Source: Phycisphaerales bacterium
GTDB taxonomy: Bacteria > Planctomycetota > Phycisphaerae > Phycisphaerales > UBA1924
Direction of reading: 5' to 3'
NCBI GenBank assembly: GCA_016699835.1
Contig: CP064987.1
Coordinates: 806,001 to 870,000, forward strand
Length of the DNA stretch: 64,000 nt
How positions within the stretch are numbered: position 1 is the stretch's first letter; every line of letters starts with the position of its first letter. Positions 34,393 through 43,772 of the stretch are shown here, piece by piece. Under the pieces are notes generated by a model, which was not told the origin of the DNA, made no database searches, and worked only from the letters and a program-made list of their open reading frames with translations. Made by a program: the position numbers and the translations under genes.

Positions 34393-37300
34393 ATGAGCAA
34401 TCCTTCCTTTTTTGAACAACCGATCCTCAACTCGCCGTATCAATACCCGGCACGTCACTGGGAACTCGACGAGGACGGCCAGCCCACGAATCAGGTGAAC
34501 GAGACGCGCCGTACGGCGAAGTTCATCACGCCTGTCCCCAGGCCCAAGAAGCGACGGAAGGGCACGGGGCAATCGGAGATCGTCTATAATGAGGGCGCCG
34601 GCCTCTCCTCCTCCTCGCAGCACTACGACCCCACGCCGATCATCAACCAGGTCCGCCGCAAGGTCGATGTGTGGCGTGGGATCGCGAGCAGCGACGGCTG
34701 GGGCGTCACCCCCGAGACCGCCCGCCTTCTCAAGCACTGGCGACATCACCCGTACAACAGCATCCGCCCCTTCTTCTGCCAGGTCGAGGCCGTGGAGACC
34801 GCGATCTGGCTGACCGAGGTCGCCCCGCAGTCCGGCAAGGAGGACCGGGCCATACTCGACTACCTGTCGCTGGCGAACAACGCCTCGAATCCCGGCCTCT
34901 CCCGGCTCGCCCTCAAACTGGCCACCGGCGCGGGGAAGACGACGGTCATGGCCATGCTGATCGCGTGGCAGACCATCAACGCCGTGCGACGTCCGGGGAG
35001 CAAGAAGTACACGCGTGGCTTTCTCGTCGTGACGCCCGGTCTGACGATCCGCGACCGGCTGCGTGTGCTCCAGCCCAACGACCCCGACAGTTACTACAAG
35101 AATCGCGAGCTCGTGCCCACGGACATGCTCGGCGACCTCGATCGCGCCAAGATTGTGATCACCAACTACCACGCGTTTAAACTCCGCGAGACCATGGAAC
35201 TCTCGGCTGGCGGACGCGCCCTGCTCCAGGGGCGCGGCGAGGAGCTCAACACCCGCGAGACCGAGGGACAGATGCTCCAGCGGGTCATGCCCGGGCTCAT
35301 GGGCCTCAAGGGCGTGATGGTGCTCAACGACGAGGCCCACCACTGCTACCGAGAGAAGCCCGCCGACGATGAGGGCGCAGGGGATGATGATACCGACGAA
35401 TCGCTTACCGGCGACGAGAAGAGCGAGGTCGAGAAGAGCAGGAAGGCCGCCCGACTCTGGCTCTCGGGCCTCGAGGCCGTCCAGCGCACGCTCACCACGA
35501 ATCGCGTGCTGGATTTGTCCGCGACTCCATTCTTCCTGCGCGGCTCGGGCTACGCCGAGGGCACGCTCTTTCCGTGGACAATGAGCGACTTCTCACTCAT
35601 GGACGCCATCGAGTGCGGCATCGTGAAACTCCCGCGCGTCCCGGTGGCGGACAACCTCCCCGACCAGTCCGAGATGCCCAGATTCCGCGCCCTGTGGGAG
35701 AACATCCGCAGTGTGATGCCCAGGAAGGGGCGGAGCAAGGCCGCGTCGCTCGACCCGCTCTCGCTGCCGACGCTGCTCGTGTCCGCGCTCGACGCGCTCT
35801 ATGGGCACTACGAGAAGACCTTCGGGTTGTGGCAGGCGGAGGGCCTCATGGTCCCGCCCTGCTTCATCATCGTCTGCAACAACACCGCCGCCTCGAAACT
35901 GGTGTACGACTACGTCTCGGGGTTCCATCGCACGATGGACGACGGCACGACGCGCCTCGAGAACGGGCGTCTCGCGCTCTTTCGCAACTTCGACGACGAC
36001 GGCAGACCGCTCGCCCGCCCGCGCACGCTTCTTATCGACAGCGAGCAACTCGACTCCGGCGACGCCCTCGACGACCAGTTCCGCACGATGGCGGGGGACG
36101 AGATCGAGCGGTTCCGCCGCGAGATCATCGAGCGGACCGGCGACACGCGGCAGGCCGAGAACCTCTCCGACGAGGACCTGCTCCGCGAGGTGATGCAGAC
36201 CGTCGGGAAGCGCGGGCGCCTCGGCGAGTCGATCCGCTGCGTCGTCTCGGTCTCCATGCTCACGGAGGGGTGGGACGCGAACACCGTGACCCACGTCCTG
36301 GGCGTGCGTGCATTCGGAACGCAACTGCTCTGCGAGCAGGTCATCGGCCGGGCCCTGCGCCGCCAGTCGTACGACCTGAACGAAGACGGGCTCTTCAACG
36401 TCGAGTACGCGGACGTGCTGGGCATCCCGTTCGACTTCACGGCCAAGCCCGTCGTGGCCCCACCCCAGCCGCCGCGAGAGACCGTCCACGTGAGGGCCGT
36501 TCGCCCGGATCGCGACCATCTGGAGATCCGCTTCCCGCGCGTCGAGGGATATAGGGTCGAGCTCCCCTCCGAGCGTCTCACCGCCGCGTTCACCGAGGAC
36601 TCCACGCTCGAACTCACGCCCGACCTGGTCGGGCCCGCGATCACGCGCAACGAGGGGATCATCGGCGAGGGCGTCGACCTGGATCTCAAGCACCTCGATG
36701 CGGTTCGTCCCGCGACCATCCTCTTCCATCTCACCAGGCGCCTCATCGAGACCAAGTGGCGTGACCCGGGCGAGGAGCCCAAACTCCATCTGTTCGGCCA
36801 ACTCAAGGCCATCACCCGCGAGTGGCTCGACGGGCATCTGGTCTGTCGTGGGGACACCTTCCCCGCCCAACTGCTGCACCAGCAACTCGCCGACATGGCC
36901 TGCGAGCGCATCACCGCGGGCATCACCCGGAAGATGGTGGGTGACAATCCGATCAAGGCGATCCTCGATCCGTACAACCCCGAGGGCTCGACGAATTTCG
37001 TCTCCTTCAACACCTCCAAGAAACTCCGCTGGGAGACCTCGGGGGATCGGTGCCACGTCAACTGGGTCGTTCTCGACAGCGACTGGGAGGCCGAGTTCTG
37101 CCGCGTGGCCGAGGCCCACCCGAGGGTCCGCGCCTATGTCAAGAACCAGGGGCTGGGCCTCGAGATCCCCTACCGGTTCGGCACCGAGTCGCGTCGGTAC
37201 CTCCCCGACTTCATCGTCGAGATCGACGACGGCCGCCCGCCGCTCGCCGACGGCACGCCGGACCTCCTGCACCTGATCGTCGAGATCAAGGGCTACCGCC

Positions 37301-37509
37301 GCGAGGACGCCAAGGACAAGAAGCAGACGATGGATGCCTACTGGGTGCCCGGCATCAACCACCTGGGGCGCTTCGGGCGGTGGGCCTTCGCCGAGTTCAC
37401 CGATGTCTACGAGATGCGGGCCGACTTCGAGGCCAAAGTCCAGGAACACTTCGATTCCATGATCGATCGAGCAATCACTTCCGGCGCTCCGGCCCGGGCT
37501 TCCATTTAG
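34393..37509 (+). CDS. DEAD/DEAH helicase-nuclease, restriction subunit
   Basis: 1038 residues. Superfamily 2 helicase motifs: LATGAGKTTVMAMLIAW (Walker A, near 176), LNDEAHHCY (DEAH-type, near 311), LDLSATPFF (near 373), SMLTEGWDANTVTHVLG (near 625) and CEQVIGRALRRQ (motif VI, near 651). The C-terminus carries a PD-(D/E)xK core: RRYLPDFIVEIDDG (near 937) and LIVEIKGYRRED (near 962). This is the layout of Type III-like Res proteins (BPTD_3080-like, as I remember the name). The start is the ATG at 34393; a GTG at 34384 is possible. The methyltransferase gene begins 2 bp after its stop, so the two form one restriction-modification operon. Confidence 0.9.
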   Translation: MSNPSFFEQPILNSPYQYPARHWELDEDGQPTNQVNETRRTAKFITPVPRPKKRRKGTGQSEIVYNEGAGLSSSSQHYDPTPIINQVRRKVDVWRGIASSDGWGVTPETARLLKHWRHHPYNSIRPFFCQVEAVETAIWLTEVAPQSGKEDRAILDYLSLANNASNPGLSRLALKLATGAGKTTVMAMLIAWQTINAVRRPGSKKYTRGFLVVTPGLTIRDRLRVLQPNDPDSYYKNRELVPTDMLGDLDRAKIVITNYHAFKLRETMELSAGGRALLQGRGEELNTRETEGQMLQRVMPGLMGLKGVMVLNDEAHHCYREKPADDEGAGDDDTDESLTGDEKSEVEKSRKAARLWLSGLEAVQRTLTTNRVLDLSATPFFLRGSGYAEGTLFPWTMSDFSLMDAIECGIVKLPRVPVADNLPDQSEMPRFRALWENIRSVMPRKGRSKAASLDPLSLPTLLVSALDALYGHYEKTFGLWQAEGLMVPPCFIIVCNNTAASKLVYDYVSGFHRTMDDGTTRLENGRLALFRNFDDDGRPLARPRTLLIDSEQLDSGDALDDQFRTMAGDEIERFRREIIERTGDTRQAENLSDEDLLREVMQTVGKRGRLGESIRCVVSVSMLTEGWDANTVTHVLGVRAFGTQLLCEQVIGRALRRQSYDLNEDGLFNVEYADVLGIPFDFTAKPVVAPPQPPRETVHVRAVRPDRDHLEIRFPRVEGYRVELPSERLTAAFTEDSTLELTPDLVGPAITRNEGIIGEGVDLDLKHLDAVRPATILFHLTRRLIETKWRDPGEEPKLHLFGQLKAITREWLDGHLVCRGDTFPAQLLHQQLADMACERITAGITRKMVGDNPIKAILDPYNPEGSTNFVSFNTSKKLRWETSGDRCHVNWVVLDSDWEAEFCRVAEAHPRVRAYVKNQGLGLEIPYRFGTESRRYLPDFIVEIDDGRPPLADGTPDLLHLIVEIKGYRREDAKDKKQTMDAYWVPGINHLGRFGRWAFAEFTDVYEMRADFEAKVQEHFDSMIDRAITSGAPARASI

Positions 37510-37511
37510 AG

Positions 37512-40430
37512 ATGCACATGGCCAAGAAACCGACCACCAAGCCGAAATCTTCTTCCAAGACGGCACGCCCGAAGAAGAAGACCGTCGTCGCCCTGACACA
37601 CGACGAGGCCACGCGGAGGAACATCCCCACGGCCGAGTACCAGCCCGTGCTCGACGAGAAACTCCAGTCGCCCATCCGCGTCGCCTACGAGCGGCGCAAC
37701 CGCGACCTGGACCCGCAACTGGTCTGGCGCGGCAAGGACGACCAGGACTGGTCCGACCTTGTCGTCCCCGCGCCGCCCCTCTTTATCCAGGAGAAGGTCC
37801 ACCCCAAGGCCCTGATCGACGACCTGCGACGCCAGACCGAGGCCGCCGAGATCGCCCGCAAGATCATCGAGCGTCAGCACCAGCCCGTCGAGGAGCAGTT
37901 CGACCTGTTCGCCGACTTCAACGGCGTGCCCGAGGGCGACGCCCGGACCGAGTTCTATCAGCACGATGCCCACTGGTCCAACCGCATGATCCTCGGCGAT
38001 TCGCTCCAGGTGATGGCCAGCCTCGCCGAGCGCGAGGGGTTGCGCGGGCGGGTGCAGTGCATCTACCTCGACCCGCCGTACGGCATCAAGTTCAACAGCA
38101 ACTTCCAGTGGTCCACCACCAGCCGCGACGTGAAGGACGGCAACGCCGCCCACATCACCCGCGAGCCCGAGCAGGTGAAGGCCTTCCGCGACACCTGGCG
38201 CGACGGCATCCACTCCTACCTCACCTACCTCCGCGACCGCCTCACCGTCGCCCGCGACCTGCTCACCGAGTCGGGGTCGATCTTTGTGCAGATCGGGGAT
38301 GAAAATGTGCATCGAATTCGAGCATTGATGGATGAAGTGTTTGGCGTCGGCAACTTCATCTTGGAAATCGTGGTTCAGAAAACGGGGAGCGTTGCAGGGG
38401 CGTTCATCCAGTCGAATTTTGACCGCGTTCTATGGTACGCACGAAATCGAGAATCGGCAGAAGGGAAGTTTCGTCCGTTGCTCGTCGACCGCGTATTGGG
38501 CGGCGAGGGTGGAAGCGGCTATACGAAGATAATGACTTCTGCGGTGGATAGCCGCCCACTCACTACGGAAGAAAGAGAACGACCGAATCTCATTGAAGGC
38601 ATAAGCAAAGTGTGGCGTTCATACCCGCTGACGTCGGACGGGTTCCGTCCATCAACTACCATCGACTTTGATTTTTGCGGCCGAACATTTCACCCCGGGA
38701 AAACCAGCCATTGGAAGGTGACGGTCGATGGTCTAGCACGATCTGCTCGTGCCAATCGTGTGGTGATAGATGGACGGCAAATCAGTTTGCGACGTCTTTT
38801 CGGAGATGATCCTACCGTCTCGCTCGGACCGCTTTGGTCTGACGTTGGAGGTGCGTCTGACAAGGTGTACGTCGTTCAAACTAACGAAAAGGTTGTCCAG
38901 CGTTGCCTCCTCATGACCACCGACCCCGGCGATCTCGTGCTCGATCCGACGTGCGGGTCGGGGACGACGGCGTATGTGGCCGAGCAGTGGGGGCGGCGGT
39001 GGATCACGATCGACACCTCGCGCGTCGCGCTGGCCTTGGCGCGGGCGCGGATCATGGGGGCGCGGTATCCCTTCTACCTGCTGGCCGACTCGAAGGAGGG
39101 GCAGGCGAAGGAATCGGAGGTGACCCGCACCGCCCCCAGCACCCAGCCGACGCACGGCAACATCCGCCACGGGTTCGTCTACGAGCGCGTGCCGCACATC
39201 ACGCTCAAATCGATCGCCAACAACGCCGAGATCGACGTGATCTGGGAGAAGTTCCAGCAGCGCCTGGAGCCGCTCCGCGCGACGCTCAACAAGGCCCTCG
39301 GCACGACATGGGAGGAGTGGGAGATTCCCCGCGAGGCGCCCACCGACGATCAGGCCAAGTGGCCCAGGGAGGCCAGGGACGCCCACGCCCGCTGGTGGGA
39401 GCAGCGCATCCTGCGTCAGAAGGAGATCGACGCCTCCATCGCCGCCAAGGCCGAGTTCGAGTATCTGTACGACAAGCCGTTTGAGGACAAGAAGAAGGTG
39501 CGCGTGGCCGGGCCGTTCACCGTCGAGAGCCTCTCGCCGCATCGCACGATTGGCGTGGATGAAGACGACGAACTGATCGACCCCATCGCCCCCAAGGGCG
39601 ACGACGCGGATCCGATCGGGCAGGACTTTGCGACGATCGTCCTGGAGAACCTCAGGGCGGCGGGCGTGCAGCAGGCCCACAAGGAGGACCGGATCCAGTT
39701 CTCAACGCTGACGCCCTGGCCGGGCGACTACATCGGCGCCGAGGGACGGTATGTCGAGGGTGAGGGAGGGGGCGGGAAGGAGAAGCGCGCGGGAATCTTC
39801 ATCGGACCGGAGTTCGGCACGGTCACACGGCAGGACCTGGTGCTGGCCGCTCGCGAGGCGGCGGATGCCAACTTCGACGTTCTGATCGCGTGCGCCTTCA
39901 ACTATGAGGCGCACGCGAGCGAGTTCAGCAAACTCGGGCGGATCCCGGTGCTCAAGGCCCGCATGAACGCGGAACTGCACATGGGCAGCGAACTCAAGGC
40001 CACGGGCAAAGGCAACCTGTTCGTGATCTTCGGCGAGCCGGACATCCAGGTGCTTCCGCCGTTGGACGCGCCCGAGGGAGCCGAGCTGAAGGACTACGAC
40101 GCCATCCGCGTCAAGATCAACGGCGTGGATGTCTTCCACCCCCAGACGGGCGAGATCCGCAGCGACGGCGCCGAGGGCATCGCCTGTTGGTTCATCGATA
40201 CAGACTACAACAACGAGTCCTTCTTCGTCCGCCAGGCGTACTTCCTCGGGGCGAACGATCCCTATAAGGCCCTCAAGACCACGCTCAAAGCCGAGGTCAA
40301 CGAGGAGGCCTGGAAGTCACTCCACAGCAGCACGTCGCGCGAGTTCGCCAAGCCCGCCAGCGGGAAGATCGCGGTCAAGGTCATCAACCACCTGGGCGAC
40401 GAGGTGATGAAGGTCTTTGCAGTGCCATAA
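37512..40430 (+). CDS. Site-specific DNA methyltransferase (beta-type, Type III Mod-like)
   Basis: 972 residues. The catalytic motif VQCIYLDPPYGIKFNS (DPPY, near 187) precedes the SAM-binding motif VLDPTCGSGTTAYVAEQWGR (near 478), the order of beta-class amino-methyltransferases. Their target recognition domain lies between the two motifs. A basic N-terminal tail and a roughly 450-residue C-terminal region follow the usual plan of large helicase-partner Mods. Start: ATG at 37512 or at 37518. Bases about 38283-38920 (residues about 258-470) are markedly AT-richer than both flanks, exactly over the recognition domain, suggesting a swapped specificity module. Confidence 0.9.
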   Translation: MHMAKKPTTKPKSSSKTARPKKKTVVALTHDEATRRNIPTAEYQPVLDEKLQSPIRVAYERRNRDLDPQLVWRGKDDQDWSDLVVPAPPLFIQEKVHPKALIDDLRRQTEAAEIARKIIERQHQPVEEQFDLFADFNGVPEGDARTEFYQHDAHWSNRMILGDSLQVMASLAEREGLRGRVQCIYLDPPYGIKFNSNFQWSTTSRDVKDGNAAHITREPEQVKAFRDTWRDGIHSYLTYLRDRLTVARDLLTESGSIFVQIGDENVHRIRALMDEVFGVGNFILEIVVQKTGSVAGAFIQSNFDRVLWYARNRESAEGKFRPLLVDRVLGGEGGSGYTKIMTSAVDSRPLTTEERERPNLIEGISKVWRSYPLTSDGFRPSTTIDFDFCGRTFHPGKTSHWKVTVDGLARSARANRVVIDGRQISLRRLFGDDPTVSLGPLWSDVGGASDKVYVVQTNEKVVQRCLLMTTDPGDLVLDPTCGSGTTAYVAEQWGRRWITIDTSRVALALARARIMGARYPFYLLADSKEGQAKESEVTRTAPSTQPTHGNIRHGFVYERVPHITLKSIANNAEIDVIWEKFQQRLEPLRATLNKALGTTWEEWEIPREAPTDDQAKWPREARDAHARWWEQRILRQKEIDASIAAKAEFEYLYDKPFEDKKKVRVAGPFTVESLSPHRTIGVDEDDELIDPIAPKGDDADPIGQDFATIVLENLRAAGVQQAHKEDRIQFSTLTPWPGDYIGAEGRYVEGEGGGGKEKRAGIFIGPEFGTVTRQDLVLAAREAADANFDVLIACAFNYEAHASEFSKLGRIPVLKARMNAELHMGSELKATGKGNLFVIFGEPDIQVLPPLDAPEGAELKDYDAIRVKINGVDVFHPQTGEIRSDGAEGIACWFIDTDYNNESFFVRQAYFLGANDPYKALKTTLKAEVNEEAWKSLHSSTSREFAKPASGKIAVKVINHLGDEVMKVFAVP
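38283..38920 (+). other. Low-GC recognition segment inside the methyltransferase gene
   Basis: By hand count 38281-38880 is about 52% G+C, against about 71% for 38161-38280 and about 73% for 38941-39000. Codons change too (many AAA, TTT, GAA, ATT). The frame stays open. Consistent with acquisition of a foreign recognition domain by recombination. Confidence 0.75.
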
Positions 40431-40861
40431 GGCCGAAGTCGGCTACCGATCAATCCGTGTGGAATGGTTTCCCTGGGGACAATCTCCAGGTATTAAGGAT
40501 TTCACGCAGAGACCACGATCGGTCCCCTTGAATACTGGTGTGATTTAGGAGGACTGTGTGCCCTGGCGGTGGTAGACTGGTCCAGCAGACATGATGCTCC
40601 GTAAGTATATGAGTGACCCAAGATTGAATAGCCGACAATTTCTTTGAACTCTACCTGAAGTCCTCCCACCGATCGGCCGATCGAATCCGCCACAGGTGGG
40701 GTGGGTGGCCGGTCCGGGTCTTTCATCGGCGTCAGTGTGGCGTCTGCCCGGGGGTGGGCGCCACTTCCATCAGGCCCAGGCGTCGCGGTCGGTCGTGCTT
40801 CTTTCATAGATCTATGGAAGGCGTGCGGCACGGCGGGCGGCGCGACACGGAGTCCAGAGAC
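40431..40861. other. 431-bp gap after the methyltransferase
   Basis: No gene supported. It holds two perfect palindromes, CGATCGGCCGATCG at 40670-40683 and CATAGATCTATG at 40805-40816, the latter 45 bp before the next start codon and a possible protein-binding site. Confidence 0.5.
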
Positions 40862-41503
40862 ATGGCCGTTCTCCCTTCTTCCATCGTGGACCGTCTGGAG
40901 TGGTTCGAGCAGCGCTACCAGGATTGGATCGATAACTCGGCGTCCGTGGGCCTGAGCCCCGCCCAATCCGACGCTGTAAAACAAGCCACCGTCGCGGCGC
41001 GGGCCGCCTACAACGCGGCGCAAGCGGCTCGCATCGCGGCCAAGAACGCCACCATCGGGCAGGCCGCCGCCATGAGGACATTGTCGGATCTTGGGGCCGA
41101 CGCCATTCGTTATATCCGAGCCTTTGCCGAGAGCCAGCCCACCCAGCAGCAGCAGGATACCGTCTACCAGTTGGCCTCGGTCCCGCCCCCGGCCCCCCCG
41201 ACCCCCGCCGGGCCGCCCGAGGCGCCGACGGATCTGGTTGGCGACCCCAACGCCGACGGCACCGTCACCCTCAACTGGAAGGGATCCACCGCGAACCAGA
41301 CGTTCTTTACCATCTGGCGGCGGATCGGCACCTCGACGACGTGGACCCAGGTCGGCGCCGTCGCGAGCAAGACCTTTATTGACGCCACCGCCCCCGCGGG
41401 CGTCGCGAGCGTCCGCTACACCGTCCGTGCCCAACGCAACAACCAGGTCAGCGCCCAGAGCGTCGAGGCCGTGGTGAACTTTGGGATCAGCCAGGCGGCG
41501 TGA
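40862..41503 (+). CDS. Helical N-terminus plus fibronectin type III-like domain protein
   Basis: 213 residues without a signal peptide. Residues 1-100 are Ala-rich helix (DRLEWFEQRYQDWIDNSASV, ATVAARAAYNAAQAARIAAK, RYIRAFAESQPTQQQQDTVY). A Pro-rich hinge (PPPAPPTPAGPPEAPTDLVG) leads to an FN3-like sandwich: GTVTLNWKGSTANQTFFTIW, TTWTQVGAVASKTFIDATAP, VRYTVRAQRNNQVSAQS. It resembles small planctomycete proteins with an FN3 tail of unknown role (from memory). The start is the ATG at 40862; longer frames upstream do not look coding. Confidence 0.75.
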   Translation: MAVLPSSIVDRLEWFEQRYQDWIDNSASVGLSPAQSDAVKQATVAARAAYNAAQAARIAAKNATIGQAAAMRTLSDLGADAIRYIRAFAESQPTQQQQDTVYQLASVPPPAPPTPAGPPEAPTDLVGDPNADGTVTLNWKGSTANQTFFTIWRRIGTSTTWTQVGAVASKTFIDATAPAGVASVRYTVRAQRNNQVSAQSVEAVVNFGISQAA

Positions 41504-41874
41504 GAAGGGAAGAGAAGGGAATGGGGAGTGAGCCATGGGCAATGGCAGAGATGCCGGTGCCCGAGTGTGATGTCCGCACCCCCCCACCCCCTCCCCCCTT
41601 CTCCACCCACCTCTCTACTCCTTCCACCACAACCAGTGTGACGTGCACTCCACGCGGGCGTCGGGAACCAATCCCGGCGCCCGCGTTGTCGCTGGAGGGA
41701 AGAGGCAATAGGGAATGGGGAATAGGCAATGGCACACGTGAGACGAATGCCGAATCACGAGACATTGAAGGAGTCCGTAGAAGCCGGCTCTGGAGAGCCG
41801 GCCCACCACGGCCCCGATCCCGAATCCCCGTTGTCTTCTGCCATGGCCTATTGCCCATCCCTATTCTCTTCCCC
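41504..41874. repeat. Repeat-rich gap with GGGAATGGGCAATAGGC-type motifs
   Basis: No gene supported. Short motifs such as GGGAATGGGGAATAGGCAATGG (split here for length: GGGAATGGGG, AATAGGCAATGG) occur at about 41515, 41708 and inverted at about 41843. Similar text recurs at 59265-59305 beside another hairpin repeat. Confidence 0.55.
41783..41807 (-). repeat. Dispersed hairpin repeat, copy 4
   Basis: Minus strand: GTGGGCCGGCTCTCCAGAGC then CGGC, a 9-10 bp stem with a CC loop. Same family as 1246, 8726, 9358 and 59311. Confidence 0.75.
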
Positions 41875-41910
41875 AAAAACCACGCCGCCCCGCGAGAGTC
41901 TCGCGGGGCG
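41875..41910 (-). terminator. Terminator of the tRNA-Glu transcript
   Basis: A perfect 12-bp inverted repeat (CGCCCCGCGAGA and TCTCGCGGGGCG) followed on the minus strand by GGCGTGGTTTTTGG. It lies 8 bp past the tRNA. Confidence 0.8.
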
Positions 41911-41917
41911 GGTGAAG

Positions 41918-41992
41918 TGACCCCAATGGGATTCGAACCCATGTTTCCAGGATGAGAACCTGGCGTCCTGGACCAGGCTAGACGATGGGGCC
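41918..41992 (-). tRNA. tRNA-Glu (anticodon CTC)
   Basis: 75 nt. Acceptor GGCCCCA pairs with TGGGGTC (one G-U) and has discriminator A. The anticodon arm is CCAGG-TTCTCAT-CCTGG, giving anticodon CTC, and the T arm contains GGTTCGAATCC. CCA is not encoded. Reads GAG. Confidence 0.95.
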
Positions 41993-42223
41993 ACAAGGGG
42001 CGAATCGACCGTGGTTGGCCCCAAAGGGCCGGGCACGGGCGATCGTTTGGGATCGTCCAGGACCGAGCGGGACAATAGGCGGGCACGCCCGAAGAGTGAA
42101 TCTCGCGGGACGTGGGTTGGGCGTAGGGATGCGAGACGGGACGCCGACTGAATCGTGGGCGTTCCGGCGACACGGACGTGGCAGGCACGGTCGCGGCAGA
42201 TCGGATAGAGAGCCAAGGAGTGG

Positions 42224-42556
42224 TCAGGAGACCGGCTGCATCTGGCGGCGGAGTTGGGCGAGGGCGAAGACGGCGGCCTCGTTGTGGGTCTGGCCGACGA
42301 CGGCGCCGATGGGCGAGCCGGAGGCGTCACGCCATTCGGCACGGCTGCAGTCGAAGAGTTGGATGCGGCGGATGGAGAGTTCAAACCCGGCGTGGCTGAA
42401 GGCCTCGTGGATCGATTGCTCGGTGGGGAAGGGCCGGCCGTCGGTGTGGTGGGTGCAGGCGGAGGAATCCAGAGCCTGCCAACCGGTCGCGTACAACTCG
42501 TCGATCGCGTACTCGAGCGCCATCGCTGCCTCCAGTTCGCTTGTCGATCCGCCCAC
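42224..42556 (-). CDS. Small protein of unknown function
   Basis: 110 residues from a GTG start at 42556. Sections seen: ELEAAMALEYAIDELYATGW, FPTEQSIHEAFSHAGFELSI, and a final strand-helix SGSPIGAVVGQTHNEAAVFA then LAQLRRQM. The last part resembles a small regulatory alpha/beta domain such as the LeuA-type dimer domain, but this is only an impression. No membrane segment. It stands alone between tRNA-Glu and the CPBP protease gene, all on the minus strand. Confidence 0.6.
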   Translation of the reverse strand: MGGSTSELEAAMALEYAIDELYATGWQALDSSACTHHTDGRPFPTEQSIHEAFSHAGFELSIRRIQLFDCSRAEWRDASGSPIGAVVGQTHNEAAVFALAQLRRQMQPVS

Positions 42557-42757
42557 TGGGCCGCATCACGCGGAGAACCCGCGTGGTGTTGGGGCGACAA
42601 CGTGAGCATAGCGGGGTGGGAGGACGACGTCTCGTGATGTGTCAGGCTAAGAACGTCTGAGAACCTGATACTGAGCAACACGCCGCGTGAGAGCGGGAGG
42701 GCCTTCAAGGTCCTCGCGTGTGCAGGAATATCCGAGGGTCGTCTGTTCGTAGGGCGT

Positions 42758-43654
42758 TTATGGGTTCTGGCGCGTGAGAAGGACGATCGTCACGACGTCG
42801 TAGAGGGCGTGGACGGCGACGACGACGCCGAAGCCACGGACGAGGAAGATCGAGCCGAAGTAGAGCCCGGCGAGGGTGTAGAACGTGAGCATGCGCACGT
42901 CCACGGCGCCCCACCCCCCCCCGCCTCCCCCGCCCCCCCCGCCCACAAAGATCTCGTGGTAGAAGGCGAAGGCGAGGGCGCTGACGATGACGGCGATGAC
43001 GTTTCCGGTGGAATCAGAGAGACGGGCGAGATCGACGGCGAGGAAGTGGACACCGGTGATGAGGAGGAGTCGGAAGAGGAGTTCCTCGTAGATCCCAGCG
43101 CCGACGGCGATGGTGACGCCCTGGTTCCAGGGGAGCGATCGAAGCGTGGCGACGGTGGAGGACTCTTGGAGGAGCGCGGCCGCGGGAGGCGGGATGGTTG
43201 TGGAGTCGGCTCCGTGCGATCCCCCGATGGAGCCGATGACGAGCGCGAGAACGAGGAGCGGGAGCGTCCAGAGGGCGGCCTCGAGGGTCATGCCCAAGAG
43301 GACGCTCGGCCTGACACGCACGGGGTCCTTGGACATGACGTGCCATGCGATGAGGGTGGCGAGGAGGGCGACTCCTGGGATGTAGAGGCTGGCGCTCCCG
43401 AAGATGGAGAAGAAGCGCCAGAGGAGGTGGTGGGCGGCGATGGTGTCGACGATGCCGGCGTCGCGGAGATGGATGGCGGTGGAGATCTCGTAGAAGAGGA
43501 CGAGGGGGAGGAGGAAGAGGAGCACGTGGAGGGGGCGCGTGGAGAGCGTGGTGTAGGTTGGTGGAGCGTTGAGTTCGGGCTTTGGCGCGCGGCGTGATGG
43601 GCCGCCGGTTGAAGGCGGGCGTCGGCGCTTGGGGGATCTGGCGCTCGGCGGCAT
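42758..43654 (-). CDS. CPBP family intramembrane metalloprotease
   Basis: 298 residues with a basic N-terminal tail of about 40 residues and six to eight membrane segments. CPBP (CAAX protease/bacteriocin-processing) motifs are present: GIYEELLFRLLLI (EExxxR, near 186), ALAFAFYHE (FxxxH-type) and a final VVAVHALYDVVTIVL with the third His. It probably cleaves membrane substrates; the target is unknown. A run of 11 glycines (near residue 240) is encoded by C9 and C8 tracts on the plus strand and could be slippage-prone. Confidence 0.88.
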   Translation of the reverse strand: MPPSARSPKRRRPPSTGGPSRRAPKPELNAPPTYTTLSTRPLHVLLFLLPLVLFYEISTAIHLRDAGIVDTIAAHHLLWRFFSIFGSASLYIPGVALLATLIAWHVMSKDPVRVRPSVLLGMTLEAALWTLPLLVLALVIGSIGGSHGADSTTIPPPAAALLQESSTVATLRSLPWNQGVTIAVGAGIYEELLFRLLLITGVHFLAVDLARLSDSTGNVIAVIVSALAFAFYHEIFVGGGGGGGGGGWGAVDVRMLTFYTLAGLYFGSIFLVRGFGVVVAVHALYDVVTIVLLTRQNP

Positions 43655-43723
43655 AGTGGAGCGTACCGAAGGGGAACGCGCGTCGTGAAGGGGAGCGGCG
43701 CGATTGAGGCGAAACGTGGGAAG

Positions 43724-43750
43724 AAAAAACGCCGCGGTGTCGCGGCGTTG
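43724..43750 (-). terminator. Rho-independent terminator of rpsT
   Basis: On the minus strand ACGCCGCG-ACAC-CGCGGCGT, an 8-bp perfect stem directly followed by TTTTTTC, 22 bp past the stop codon. Confidence 0.9.
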
Positions 43751-43772
43751 GTGGATCGCGGAGATCGCGGAT

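Noticed and set aside
40670..40816. Palindromes as a phage attachment site
   Set aside because: No integrase, tRNA target or direct repeats bracket the region.
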